From positions 90,402 to 154,401 of the forward strand of contig PMZI01000023.1 in assembly GCA_003170475.1 (NCBI GenBank): 64,000 bases of DNA, given 5' to 3'. Origin of the DNA: Ignavibacteriota bacterium (lineage in GTDB: Bacteria; Bacteroidota; Ignavibacteria; UBA10030). This document shows, piece after piece, positions 1 through 8,300 of this stretch (its first letter is position 1; each line of letters begins with the position of its first letter). A program made the position numbers and the translations under genes. The notes beneath the pieces are model-generated. The model had not been told where the DNA came from, did no database searches, and saw only the letters and a program-made list of their open reading frames with translations.

Positions 1-264
1 CAAATTCATCAAGACATCAAGATCGAGCTCAGCCAGCGTATTGAAACGCTGAATCAGCTGACGAACACGACGGAGACCGAGGAAGAAGTTGACGTCGCTG
101 CAAATCCTGATCAATTACGCATCAGTCTTGAATTCGAAAAGCGTGCGAAGGCGACGGATCTTGCAACACAGGAGACCATCGCGAAGAAGATCAAGTATCG
201 CTACAAAGTGGTCGAGAAGGCGGAAGTGGCCCCGATTGCCGAAGAACCAGAGCCTGAAGTCTAA
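1..264 (+). CDS. rpoZ: RNA polymerase omega subunit, C-terminal part (partial at window start)
   Basis: The window opens inside a gene read in frame 1 that ends with TAA at 262-264, giving 87 residues. The visible part has a helical QIHQDIKIELSQRIETL segment, then an acidic stretch (TETEEEVD), then the element DQLRISLEFEKRAKATDLAT and a basic KKIKYRYK tail, ending in EPEPEV. This order matches the C-terminal half of the Bacteroidota-type omega subunit (helix with IK-L, acidic loop, then ISxxxEKxxKPTxLAT), which binds the beta-prime subunit and stabilises the polymerase core. Its position 8 bp upstream of coaBC, a common arrangement in this lineage, supports the call. The N-terminal half lies outside the window, so the name rests on the tail and context only. 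Confidence 0.68.
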   Translation, partial: QIHQDIKIELSQRIETLNQLTNTTETEEEVDVAANPDQLRISLEFEKRAKATDLATQETIAKKIKYRYKVVEKAEVAPIAEEPEPEV

Positions 265-272
265 GGTGCTTC

Positions 273-1487
273 GTGTTACGCGGAAAGCACATACTCGTAG
301 GGGTCACTGGGGGCATTGCAGCCTATAAGGTCTGCTACCTTGTGCGGGATCTGAAGAGGGCGGGAGCCGACGTAAAGGTGGTGATGACGGAGGCAGCGAC
401 GAAATTCGTTACTCCGCTGACCTTTTCCGCCTTATCCGGTCACGCCGTGTTGGGAAACATCTGGGCGACAGATCAATCGACCCTTTCCAGCATTGGGACA
501 CAACATGTCGACCTTGCAAACTGGGCCGATGCGTATGTCATAGCGCCTGCTTCAGCGAACACCCTCGCAAAGATCACGTACGGGCTTTCAGATAACCTGC
601 TGACGATTGTCGCTTTGGCCAGTCGTGGCCCGATTATTCTTGCTCCGACGATGGATGCCGACATGTATATCAATCCCGTCACGCAGCAGAATGTCACCCG
701 GTTGCAGGAACGCGGCTTCTTCATCGTTCCCCCGGAAGAGGGAGAGCACGCCAGTGGACTCAAGGGTCCGGGTCGACTCCCGGAGATCCGGGCCATCATC
801 GAGACAATCGAACGCGTACTGGACAAAGCCAGCCGGGATCTCAAAGGGAAGAAGATCCTCGTTACCGCTGGCCCCACCTTTGAAGCGATCGATCCGGTTC
901 GTTATATCGGCAACCGCTCTTCGGGAAAAATGGGGTTTGCCATTGCAAACGCTGCCGCGCTCCGCGGGGCGACCGTCACGCTCGTGAGCGGTCCCGTGCA
1001 TCTTGAAACGCCGCGCAACGTTGAACGCGTTGACGTGGAATCGGCTGAGCAGATGCACGATGCTGTATTCAAATGCGTCGCAACCTCCGATGCCGTTATT
1101 ATGGCGGCAGCCGTTGCAGACTATGCTCCCGAGAGAAGCGCCAAGACGAAAATCAAAAAGGGCGCGACGAACAAACCGGTTTCGCTCCAGCTTGTTGAGA
1201 CCCCAGACATACTGAACGCCCTGGGCCAGAAGAAAAACAAACGAACGATACTGATTGGATTTGCCCTCGAGACCGACAACGAACTGCGCAACGCACAGGA
1301 AAAGCTGAAAACGAAAAACCTTGATCTCATTGTTCTGAACTCGCTCAAGGACAAAGGGGCGGGATTTGGCGTCGACACGAATGTTGTCACCATCCTCGAC
1401 AAGAAGGGGAAGACCGCGAAACTGCCGTTGATGTCAAAGCTTGATGTCGCGAACGAAATTCTGAACCGCCTGAAGGGTTTACTGTAA
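273..1487 (+). CDS. coaBC: Bifunctional phosphopantothenoylcysteine decarboxylase / phosphopantothenate-cysteine ligase
   Basis: This is the 404-residue fused CoaC-CoaB enzyme of coenzyme A synthesis. CoaB joins cysteine to 4'-phosphopantothenate and CoaC decarboxylates the product using FMN. Residues 1-180 are the flavoprotein domain: GVTGGIAAYK at 10-19, the catalytic His in TQHVDL (His78), PTMDADMY at 125-132 and ASGLKGPGRLPE at 160-171. Residues 190-404 are the ligase, with GPTFEAIDPVRYIGNRSSGK and AAVADYAPE. In enterobacterial CoaC the second and third signatures are PxMNxxMW and ACG. Here Asp replaces Asn and Ser161 replaces the catalytic Cys, a variant I recall as usual in Bacteroidota. 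The start is GTG at 273, 8 bp after rpoZ, so the pair is probably co-transcribed. Confidence 0.95.
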   Translation: MLRGKHILVGVTGGIAAYKVCYLVRDLKRAGADVKVVMTEAATKFVTPLTFSALSGHAVLGNIWATDQSTLSSIGTQHVDLANWADAYVIAPASANTLAKITYGLSDNLLTIVALASRGPIILAPTMDADMYINPVTQQNVTRLQERGFFIVPPEEGEHASGLKGPGRLPEIRAIIETIERVLDKASRDLKGKKILVTAGPTFEAIDPVRYIGNRSSGKMGFAIANAAALRGATVTLVSGPVHLETPRNVERVDVESAEQMHDAVFKCVATSDAVIMAAAVADYAPERSAKTKIKKGATNKPVSLQLVETPDILNALGQKKNKRTILIGFALETDNELRNAQEKLKTKNLDLIVLNSLKDKGAGFGVDTNVVTILDKKGKTAKLPLMSKLDVANEILNRLKGLL

Positions 1488-1579
1488 TCCGAATCGGGAT
1501 GTGGTCGGGCAACGCACCTTGTTCTCGTGTTGCCGTGTACTTCATCCTTTTTTTGCCTCTCCACCTCACGCTCCACCCT

Positions 1580-2416
1580 ATGCCAGACACGAAGAACGAG
1601 CTTCAGCATATTCTGAGCGATATTCAGGGCGCTCTGCGACAGGAACAGGAATTGTTCGGCAACACGTTGTACACAGACCCCGTGCCCCCACAACAAAAGC
1701 CTGACCAAAACTCCATGGCATCCCGGAAAAAGGTACCCGTTGTTGAAGAAGGGGTTGATCTCTTCGGATCCGCGCCTCCCAAGACAACCGCTCCACAAGA
1801 GCAACTCCTTCCCTATCCAAGCGAACCCTGGGTTGGGGCGAAGAATCTCGACGAACTGAAATCGATGATCTGCACCTGTGTGAAGTGTCCGCTGGGGACA
1901 ACACGGATCAAATTCGTCTTTGGGGTTGGAAATCCCAATGCGGACATTGTTTTTGTTGGAGAAGCTCCGGGGGCAGACGAAGACGCTCAGGGCGAGCCCT
2001 TCGTGGGAAGAGCCGGTCAATTGTTGAACAAGATTTTAGACGCTATACAATTCAAGCGCGACGAAGTCTATATCTGCAATATCCTGAAGTGCCGGCCACC
2101 GAACAATCGAGAACCACAGTCGGACGAAATCGATCAGTGCGAGCCGCATCTCTGGAAGCAGCTTGAGTTGCTCAAGCCAAAGATCATTGTGTGCCTTGGT
2201 CGCGTTGCAGGACAGACGCTTCTTCGGACAACGCAGAGCCTGGGTGAGCTCCGCGGAAAGGTGCATAGCTATCGCGGCATCAACCTGGTCGTGACATACC
2301 ACCCCGCAGCGCTTCTACGAAATCCGAACTGGAAGAAACCAACATGGGAAGACGTCCAGTGGATACGAAAGATGTATGACGAGATGAAAACGGCAGAGGG
2401 GTCGAAGCCGCTGTAG
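1580..2416 (+). CDS. Family 4 (Fe-S) uracil-DNA glycosylase with long N-terminal extension
   Basis: It removes uracil from DNA in base-excision repair. From the ATG at 1580 the protein has 278 residues. The four cluster cysteines are C100, C103, C171 and C187. Their spacings (2, 67 and 15 intervening residues) equal those of the thermophilic family 4 enzymes. Motif A is GEAPGADED (128-136) followed by GEPFVGRAGQLL, and motif B is HPAALLRNP (241-249). The reading frame is open upstream to 1499, but that part encodes a hydrophobic string unlike the family, so 1580 is preferred. The first 95 residues are an unusual, partly disordered extension with two LFG elements (ELFG at 24-27, VDLFG at 59-63). 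They might bind the sliding clamp, which is speculation. Confidence 0.93.
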   Translation: MPDTKNELQHILSDIQGALRQEQELFGNTLYTDPVPPQQKPDQNSMASRKKVPVVEEGVDLFGSAPPKTTAPQEQLLPYPSEPWVGAKNLDELKSMICTCVKCPLGTTRIKFVFGVGNPNADIVFVGEAPGADEDAQGEPFVGRAGQLLNKILDAIQFKRDEVYICNILKCRPPNNREPQSDEIDQCEPHLWKQLELLKPKIIVCLGRVAGQTLLRTTQSLGELRGKVHSYRGINLVVTYHPAALLRNPNWKKPTWEDVQWIRKMYDEMKTAEGSKPL

Positions 2417-2489
2417 CAAGAAGGGGCGCGTTGATCTTCCCCATATTCCTTTGCTTTGAGAGGCTATTCCCGCCAAGAGAGATTTTCCT

Positions 2490-3644
2490 ATGGAAAAACC
2501 TCAACAGTTTAAAGCAGGGCTCAAGCAAGCCTGGCGCGACGAGATGCGCAGCGCGAAGAATTATCATACGCTGGCTCTCCGCGAGAAGAATGCTCAGAAG
2601 AAGGCTATCCTTGTACGGATGGCAGAGGCAGAGGAACGCCATGCTGAGCGTTGGGCGACTCGTCTGCGCGAGCTCGGAGCCGATCCGGGCGATTATCGTG
2701 AGACTTTTTCAGAGCGGGTCCGCCGATGGATCCTGGTAAAGAGCGATTCTACGGTAGCTGCAAGAATGCTTGAAGCCGGCGAGAGCGAAGCGGACAAACT
2801 CTACGATGTGTTGCTGGAGACGTCACAGTCAGAACAGGATAAATCGTCGATTTTGGGGGCACAGCTTGAAGAGCGCGCTCATTCCCGGATGCTGGGAGAA
2901 TTTGAAGGACAACCGGGCCATCCGCAGCATAAGCTTGATACTCTCCTTCGCCGCGAAACATGGCATGTGCGGGCCGGGGGCTGGATCGGACAGGCAATCT
3001 ACGGCGTCAACGACGGCCTCGGTGCTGCCTTTGGCGTTGTCAGCGGCGTCGCCGGGGCAACGCAGGCCAATGGGCAATTTGTTCTTTTGAGCGGATTTGC
3101 AACCATGGTGGCCTCTGCCCTTTCCATGGGAAGCGGCGCCTATCTTGCAATGAAGTCCGAACGTGAAGTGTACGAAGCTGAGGTTGATCGCGAGAAGCTG
3201 GAGATCGAGAACAATCCACAGGAAGAAATCGAAGAGCTTGAGTTGTTTTATCAACTGAAAGGCTTTACGGAAGATGAGGCCAGAGCAATGGCTCAACGAC
3301 TTTCCGAAAAGCCGGATCAGTTCCTGAAGACGCTCGTGCATGAAGAGCTTGGACTTTCAGAAGGAGCCTTCCCGAACGAATGGCGATCCGCAATCAGCGC
3401 GTCGCTCAGCACCGCCATCGGCGCTGCGGTCCCGGTGCTCCCCTTCCTCTTTAGCTCCGGAATGACGGCACTCTTTATCTCTCTTGGTGTTAGCACGGCG
3501 GCTCATTTTCTTGTCGGGGCCTCCAAGGTGCTCGTCACGGGTCGATCATGGTGGAAGAGTGGGGTGGAGATGACACTCGTCGGCCTTGGCGAAGCCGCAA
3601 TCACGTACGCCATTGGTCTCCTAGCTTCCTCCGCGATTCGATAA
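2490..3644 (+). CDS. Rubrerythrin-VIT1 fusion, membrane iron exporter (MbfA-like)
   Basis: A 384-residue fusion. Residues 1-145 form a ferritin-like di-iron helical bundle: WRDEMRSAKNYHTLA with Glu18, AEAEERHAERW with Glu48/Glu49 and His51, and later EERAHSRML. Residues 160-384 form a VIT1/CCC1-type transporter with the signature YGVNDGLGAAFGVVSGVAGA at 171-190 and about five membrane helices. A charged, Glu-rich cytosolic segment (EVDREKLEIENNPQEEIEELE) lies after the second helix, as in plant and yeast VIT. In alphaproteobacteria this architecture (MbfA) exports iron and limits peroxide stress. The same role is likely here but not shown. ATG at 2490 follows a weak AAGAGAG ribosome site. It stands alone between the glycosylase and a SulP gene. 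Confidence 0.9.
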   Translation: MEKPQQFKAGLKQAWRDEMRSAKNYHTLALREKNAQKKAILVRMAEAEERHAERWATRLRELGADPGDYRETFSERVRRWILVKSDSTVAARMLEAGESEADKLYDVLLETSQSEQDKSSILGAQLEERAHSRMLGEFEGQPGHPQHKLDTLLRRETWHVRAGGWIGQAIYGVNDGLGAAFGVVSGVAGATQANGQFVLLSGFATMVASALSMGSGAYLAMKSEREVYEAEVDREKLEIENNPQEEIEELELFYQLKGFTEDEARAMAQRLSEKPDQFLKTLVHEELGLSEGAFPNEWRSAISASLSTAIGAAVPVLPFLFSSGMTALFISLGVSTAAHFLVGASKVLVTGRSWWKSGVEMTLVGLGEAAITYAIGLLASSAIR

Positions 3645-3717
3645 CACGACATCTCCTCAGAACGATAGTGAATCCGTAGAGCACCGGCATACTGCTCTTC
3701 ATCTCCTTCTTTACACA

Positions 3718-3723
3718 AGGAAG
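3718..3723 (+). promoter_or_regulatory. Ribosome binding site that fixes a TTG start
   Basis: AAGGAA in the context ACACAAGGAAGTATTGATTG ends six bases before the TTG at 3730. No ATG or GTG in the same frame lies nearby upstream of the conserved N-terminus, so this site supports TTG initiation of the SulP permease. Confidence 0.55.
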
Positions 3724-3729
3724 TATTGA

Positions 3730-5400
3730 TTGCACACACGGCTTGAACCAAAATTTTTCTCTCTTCTCCGCAAAGGATACACTCGACAACAATTCATGTC
3801 GGATCTCGTTGCCGGACTGATTGTCGGTGTTGTGGCGCTTCCCCTTGCGATCGCGTTCGCTATCGCTTCCGGTGTGAAGCCGGAACAAGGGCTTTACACC
3901 GCGATCATCGGCGGATTAGCCGTCTCCATTCTTGGAGGCAGCCGGGTTCAGATCGCCGGCCCAACAGGAGCGTTCATTGTCATTGTTTACGGCGTTGTTC
4001 AAAAGTATGGCTATGACGGACTTGCCGTAGCAACAACCATGGCGGGTGTTTTCCTCATTATTATGGGTTTTGCCCGGCTGGGAACGCTGCTCAAGTTCAT
4101 CCCCTATCCGCTCACCGTCGGGTTCACCAGCGGTATCGCACTGATTATTTTCACATCTCAAATCAAGGACTTTCTCGGCCTGCACATTCATACCCTCCCC
4201 GCAGATTTTGCTGAAAAGTGGGTTGTGTATGCACAGAATCTTTGGACCTTTGATCTCAATTCTCTTCTTGTCGGACTCGGGTCGCTGCTGCTGATTATCT
4301 TCTGGCCGCGCATTTCTCATCGCATTCCGGGTCCGCTCGTGGCACTACTGCTCGCCACGGTCGTTGTCCAGGTCTTTCATATTCCGGTGGAGACTATCGG
4401 AAGCAGGTTCGGCGGCGTGCCGCATTCTCTGCCGATTCCGCACCCTCCACACGTCACATGGAAAATGATTACCGGGTTGGTCTCTCCCGCGATCACCATC
4501 GCGTTACTCGGAGCCATTGAATCCTTGCTTTCCGCCGTTGTTGCAGACGGCATGTTGCGAACGCGCCACCGATCCAACATGGAGTTGGTCGCTCAGGGAG
4601 CGGCGAATATCTTTTCACCAATGTTCGGCGGAATTCCGGTGACCGGGGCCATAGCACGAACAGCAACCAACATCAAGAACGGCGGTCGAACTCCCGTTGC
4701 AGGAATCGTTCACGCCTTGACCCTCCTTCTTATCATGTTGTTCTTCGGACGATGGGCGGTGCTCATTCCCTTTCCCGCACTCGCGGCAATTCTCGTTGTC
4801 GTTGCCTACAACATGAGCGAGTGGCGCTCATTCAAAAAGGTTCTCCGGAGTCCATTGAGTGACGTGGCTGTCATGCTCGTCACATTTACACTGACCGTGA
4901 TTGTTGACCTGACCGTTGCCATCGAAGTCGGCATTGTTCTAGCAGCGTTGCTCTTCATGCGGAGGATGTCGGAGGTTAGTCAGGTCAACGCCATCACGCG
5001 CGACCTGCAGGACGAACGGGAGGAAGAAGAGACTGCCGTTTCGAAGCCTGTTATTCCGGATGGCGTTGAGGTGTTTGAGTTGTACGGAACGCTTTTCTTT
5101 GGAGCGGTTGACCAGTTCACCGAGTCGATGCGTTTTCTGGAGAACAAGCCGAAGGTCTTGATCCTGGAAACAAAACACCTGCTCGCCGTCGATGCAACGG
5201 GACTGCGCGCCCTGGATGAACTGGTGTATCAGTTATCCCAGCAGAAAACGCATTTCCTTCTTTCAGGCATTCATAAGCAACCGCTGTTCGCGATGCAGCA
5301 ATCGGGCCTCCTCGATCGTTTGGGTGATGTCAATGTTTGTGGAGACCTTGACGAGGCTCTGAAGCGGGCGGGAGAGATTATCAAGATCAATGGCGGATAG
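3730..5400 (+). CDS. SulP family anion permease with STAS domain
   Basis: A 556-residue SLC26/SulP transporter of the inner membrane, expected to move sulfate, bicarbonate or another small anion, often with Na+ or H+. Residues 15-430 contain the two inverted repeats: LVAGLIVGVVALPLAIAFAI near the N-terminus, then LYTAIIGGLAVSILGGSRVQ and the SulP hallmark IAGPTGAFIVIV. The C-terminal 440-550 is a STAS domain (VEVFELYGTLFFGAVDQF, then LAVDATGLRALDEL). No carbonic anhydrase or sulfate assimilation gene is next to it, so the substrate cannot be assigned. The start is TTG with a good ribosome site. The gene appears monocistronic. Confidence 0.93.
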   Translation: MHTRLEPKFFSLLRKGYTRQQFMSDLVAGLIVGVVALPLAIAFAIASGVKPEQGLYTAIIGGLAVSILGGSRVQIAGPTGAFIVIVYGVVQKYGYDGLAVATTMAGVFLIIMGFARLGTLLKFIPYPLTVGFTSGIALIIFTSQIKDFLGLHIHTLPADFAEKWVVYAQNLWTFDLNSLLVGLGSLLLIIFWPRISHRIPGPLVALLLATVVVQVFHIPVETIGSRFGGVPHSLPIPHPPHVTWKMITGLVSPAITIALLGAIESLLSAVVADGMLRTRHRSNMELVAQGAANIFSPMFGGIPVTGAIARTATNIKNGGRTPVAGIVHALTLLLIMLFFGRWAVLIPFPALAAILVVVAYNMSEWRSFKKVLRSPLSDVAVMLVTFTLTVIVDLTVAIEVGIVLAALLFMRRMSEVSQVNAITRDLQDEREEEETAVSKPVIPDGVEVFELYGTLFFGAVDQFTESMRFLENKPKVLILETKHLLAVDATGLRALDELVYQLSQQKTHFLLSGIHKQPLFAMQQSGLLDRLGDVNVCGDLDEALKRAGEIIKINGG

Positions 5401-5469
5401 AAGCACTCCCCGATAAGAAACAGCAAGAGCATTCGCAATTCTTGTAATGAGAGAGGAAACACAAAAACA

Positions 5470-6897
5470 ATGCGAAATCCCGTGAGAGTTCGTTCTCCCC
5501 TTCGCTGTCTTGCTGTTGCTCTTTCCATGCTCGCGACTCAACCTGTTCTCGCACAGCACAACCACGGCACAGGCGCGCTTTCACCGCACCAAAAACTTGC
5601 CCGCGATATATTCAAGGAGCTGATCGGGATCAACACAACGATGAACATTGGGAGTACAAAAGCAGCTGAGGCGATGGCATCGCGGTTGAAAACCGCGGGA
5701 TTCCCGGAGAGCGACATCCAGCTTGTTGGTCCGCGGCCTCGAAACATGAATCTCGTTGTGCGCTACCACGGAAGGGGCGGCCTTCGACCGATACTTTTCA
5801 TCGGTCACCTTGATGTCGTTGAAGCGCTCCCCCGGGATTGGTCGTTTGATCCGTTCACTTTTCTCGAGAAGGACGGGTACTTCTACGGCCGCGGAACATC
5901 TGACATGAAATGCGAGGATGCGGATATCGTCACAAACCTCATCCGCCTCAAGAGCGAAGGCTTCGTGCCGAACCGCGACATCATCGTGGCGTTGACCGAA
6001 CACGAGGAGAACGGGGACGCAAACGGCATCGAGTGGCTCCTGGGACATCGCCGTGACCTTATCGATGCGGAGTTTGCGATTAACCTTGAAGGCGGCGGAG
6101 GGGATATCAAGTCTGGAAAACCCATCCTGATGGAGGTTCAGACGAGTGAGAAGGTATATATCAGTTTTCAACTCGAAGTGAAGAATCGGGGCGGCCACAG
6201 TTCCATGCCTGTCAAAGAAAATGCTATCTACCGCCTTGCCATTGGACTGACCAGGCTTGCGAAGTACGATTTCCCCATCCGGCTGAACGAAACAACGCGA
6301 ACGTTCTTTGAGCGTACCGCCAACAAGGAAACCGGGCAATCTCAATCTGATATGATAGCTCTTCTGAGGACGCCTCTGGACACCGTTGCCGCCAATCGCC
6401 TCGCCACATCCTCAGCGTACTACAACGCCTTGATGCGGACAACGTGTGTGCCAACGATGCTCAACGCCGGGCATGCTGAGAATGCTTTGCCGCAAACAGC
6501 GCACGCTGTCGTCAATTGCCGCATGCTTCCCGATGATTCCGTGGAAAAGGTGCTCGAAACGCTGCGCCGCGTTCTCGCTGACAGTCAGATCACCGTCACG
6601 CAACTGGGGCAACCACAACCCGGTCCGTTGTCGCCGCTCCGAAAAGATGTTATGGACAACGTCGAGCGACTCACTGCGTCAATGTGGCCCGGCGTGGCGG
6701 TGACACCCGTTATGTCCACCGGCGCTTCGGACGGCAAATTCCTTCGTCAGGTAGGGATTCCGGTGTATGGTGTGTCGGGAATTTTCGCGGACATCGACGA
6801 TGTGCGCGCACATGGCAAAGACGAGCGCATCGGAGTCAATGAATTTTACGCTGGCGTAGAGTTCATGTATCAGTTTGTTCAATCTCTGACTCGTTGA
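5470..6897 (+). CDS. Exported M20 family metallopeptidase/carboxypeptidase
   Basis: A 475-residue zinc-dependent M20 peptidase with an N-terminal signal peptide (basic start, hydrophobic LAVALSMLATQPVLA, cleavage before QHNHG), so it acts in the periplasm. Metal and catalytic signatures are in order: GHLDVVE, then the bridging Asp in GRGTSDMKCEDA, the Glu pair in TEHEENGD, the acidic residue in NLEGGGG, and the C-terminal metal His in RAHGKDER. The dimerisation (lid) domain starts with GGHSSMPVKENA. The family cleaves peptides or acylated amino acids. The sequence does not reveal the substrate. It is preceded by a weak GAGAGGAAA ribosome site and is not in a clear operon. Confidence 0.9.
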   Translation: MRNPVRVRSPLRCLAVALSMLATQPVLAQHNHGTGALSPHQKLARDIFKELIGINTTMNIGSTKAAEAMASRLKTAGFPESDIQLVGPRPRNMNLVVRYHGRGGLRPILFIGHLDVVEALPRDWSFDPFTFLEKDGYFYGRGTSDMKCEDADIVTNLIRLKSEGFVPNRDIIVALTEHEENGDANGIEWLLGHRRDLIDAEFAINLEGGGGDIKSGKPILMEVQTSEKVYISFQLEVKNRGGHSSMPVKENAIYRLAIGLTRLAKYDFPIRLNETTRTFFERTANKETGQSQSDMIALLRTPLDTVAANRLATSSAYYNALMRTTCVPTMLNAGHAENALPQTAHAVVNCRMLPDDSVEKVLETLRRVLADSQITVTQLGQPQPGPLSPLRKDVMDNVERLTASMWPGVAVTPVMSTGASDGKFLRQVGIPVYGVSGIFADIDDVRAHGKDERIGVNEFYAGVEFMYQFVQSLTR

Positions 6898-6991
6898 CCG
6901 AGTCGCCATCAATGATTCATCAGGTCTGCCTGACAGCACTGGCACCCCGGGCTGGCAGGAATTGAGATCTGTCTATGCCGGAGATACAGCC

Positions 6992-7357
6992 ATGAAAAGC
7001 ATCCTTGCGGTTCTCGTGGGATACCTTGTGTTCGGCGTTGCCGCCATTCTTCTCTTCCTGGTTTCCGGAGTCGACCCTCGGCAGGATCCCGAACTTGGAT
7101 TCCGCATTTGGAGTACCTCTTACGGAGTTTTCTTCGCCCTTGCGGGCGGCTATGTTGCAGCACGGATTGCCGGCAAGAAGGAGATTCTGCACGCCAGCGC
7201 AGTGGCGTGCATTCTTGCGGTCATCGCTACCGTCTCTCTGGTTGCTCAACCGGGACATGCGTCATTGTGGTCTCAGATTGCCGCTCTCGGATTCATGACT
7301 CCCGCCGCAATTCTCGGGGGAGTGGTTCGAGCCCGACAAACGAGCATCAAAGACTGA
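6992..7357 (+). CDS. Small integral membrane protein, function unknown
   Basis: 121 residues from the ATG at 6992, with about four predicted membrane helices: AVLVGYLVFGVAAILLFLVSG, YGVFFALAGGYVAARIAG, ACILAVIATVSLVAQ and IAALGFMTPAAILGGVVRA. The layout resembles four-helix membrane proteins found as orphans in Bacteroidota and Acidobacteria. I recognise no enzyme motif. The frame is open upstream to a TTG at 6962, but the ATG precedes a normal membrane start. It lies between an M20 peptidase and a DUF1684 protein on the same strand. Confidence 0.75.
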   Translation: MKSILAVLVGYLVFGVAAILLFLVSGVDPRQDPELGFRIWSTSYGVFFALAGGYVAARIAGKKEILHASAVACILAVIATVSLVAQPGHASLWSQIAALGFMTPAAILGGVVRARQTSIKD

Positions 7358-7397
7358 GTGTTGTTCTCGTTTCAACGCGTTCACACGGAATGTTGCT

Positions 7398-8267
7398 ATG
7401 AAAACGGCTCTTTGTATTTTTGGGTTTCTTTTGTTGTCAGTCGCCGGTTCGCTTGGCTTGACAGCCCAAACGCCAGATCATCAACAGACAGCCGCCCCAA
7501 AGATTTCCTACGAAGAAGAGATTGCGGCCTGGCATCAGCAACGCATTGCCAGCCTTAAACGTCCGCACGGATGGCTGTCATTGATCGCGTTGGATTGGCT
7601 GGAAGAAGGAGACAACCATGTCGCCGGTTTTGGTGTGGTGACATTGACCAAAGGAACGATCTCCTATAAGTCACTGCCGGAACTTCAACCCGGGCTCCGC
7701 GGGGAGATCTTTACGTCCGGCGCACTGATGACCGATGTCGACAAGATTGAGGTTGGGCCGAGAGCTTTCGTCGTCATCAGGCGCGGCGAGCGGTTTGCCG
7801 TCCGAATGTGGGACGCGAATGCAGAGGCGCTCAAGGGGTTCACGGGCATAGAGCGATTCCCGCTCTCGAAAGAGTGGAACATAGAAGCCCGCTGGGAAGC
7901 GTACGAAAAACCAAAGCTGATCAAGATTCAATCTGTTATTCCTGACTATATGGAAAATTATGTTGTGCCGGGCGTTGCCATTTTCGTCGTTGGCGGCAAA
8001 GAGTATCGGCTCGAGCCGGTTGGTGAGCCGGGGGCGCGGCAATTGTTTTTCATCTTTGCCGATAAGACGAACGGCGGCGATACGTACGGTGCGGGACGAT
8101 TTCTGTATACTGATCCTCCGAGGGGGGGCAGGGTCGTGCTCGATTTCAACAAAGCCACCAATCCGCCGTGTGCATTTTCGACCTTCGCAACCTGTCCGCT
8201 CCCGCCCGCATCAAACCGTTTACCGGTGCGAATTGAGGCAGGTGAGAAGAGGTTTGGAGATCATTGA
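7398..8267 (+). CDS. Exported DUF1684 family protein
   Basis: 289 residues with a signal peptide (FGFLLLSVAGSLGLTAQT). The DUF1684 family pattern is clear: EIAAWHQQRIASLKRPHGWL near the start, GRFLYTDPPRGGRVVLDFN near the end, then NPPCAFSTFATCPLPP and NRLPVRIEAGEK. The biochemical role of the family is unknown, although the conserved C-terminal block with two cysteines is nearly invariant. It is 40 bp after a small membrane protein and 33 bp before dnaB. No shared pathway is evident. Confidence 0.88.
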   Translation: MKTALCIFGFLLLSVAGSLGLTAQTPDHQQTAAPKISYEEEIAAWHQQRIASLKRPHGWLSLIALDWLEEGDNHVAGFGVVTLTKGTISYKSLPELQPGLRGEIFTSGALMTDVDKIEVGPRAFVVIRRGERFAVRMWDANAEALKGFTGIERFPLSKEWNIEARWEAYEKPKLIKIQSVIPDYMENYVVPGVAIFVVGGKEYRLEPVGEPGARQLFFIFADKTNGGDTYGAGRFLYTDPPRGGRVVLDFNKATNPPCAFSTFATCPLPPASNRLPVRIEAGEKRFGDH

Positions 8268-8285
8268 TTTTCGCGTACATTGAGC

Positions 8286-8293
8286 AAAAGGAG
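8286..8293 (+). promoter_or_regulatory. Ribosome binding site selecting the dnaB start
   Basis: AAAAGGAG ends seven bases before the ATG at 8301. Two other in-frame starts are a TTG at 8280, upstream of this site, and an ATG at 8295, only one base after it. The ATG at 8301 is therefore the best placed. Confidence 0.55.
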
Positions 8294-8300
8294 TATGAGT

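Noticed and set aside
1121..2020. Minus-strand open frame of 299 residues
   Set aside because: It crosses coaBC and the glycosylase gene on the other strand and has a low-plausibility composition.
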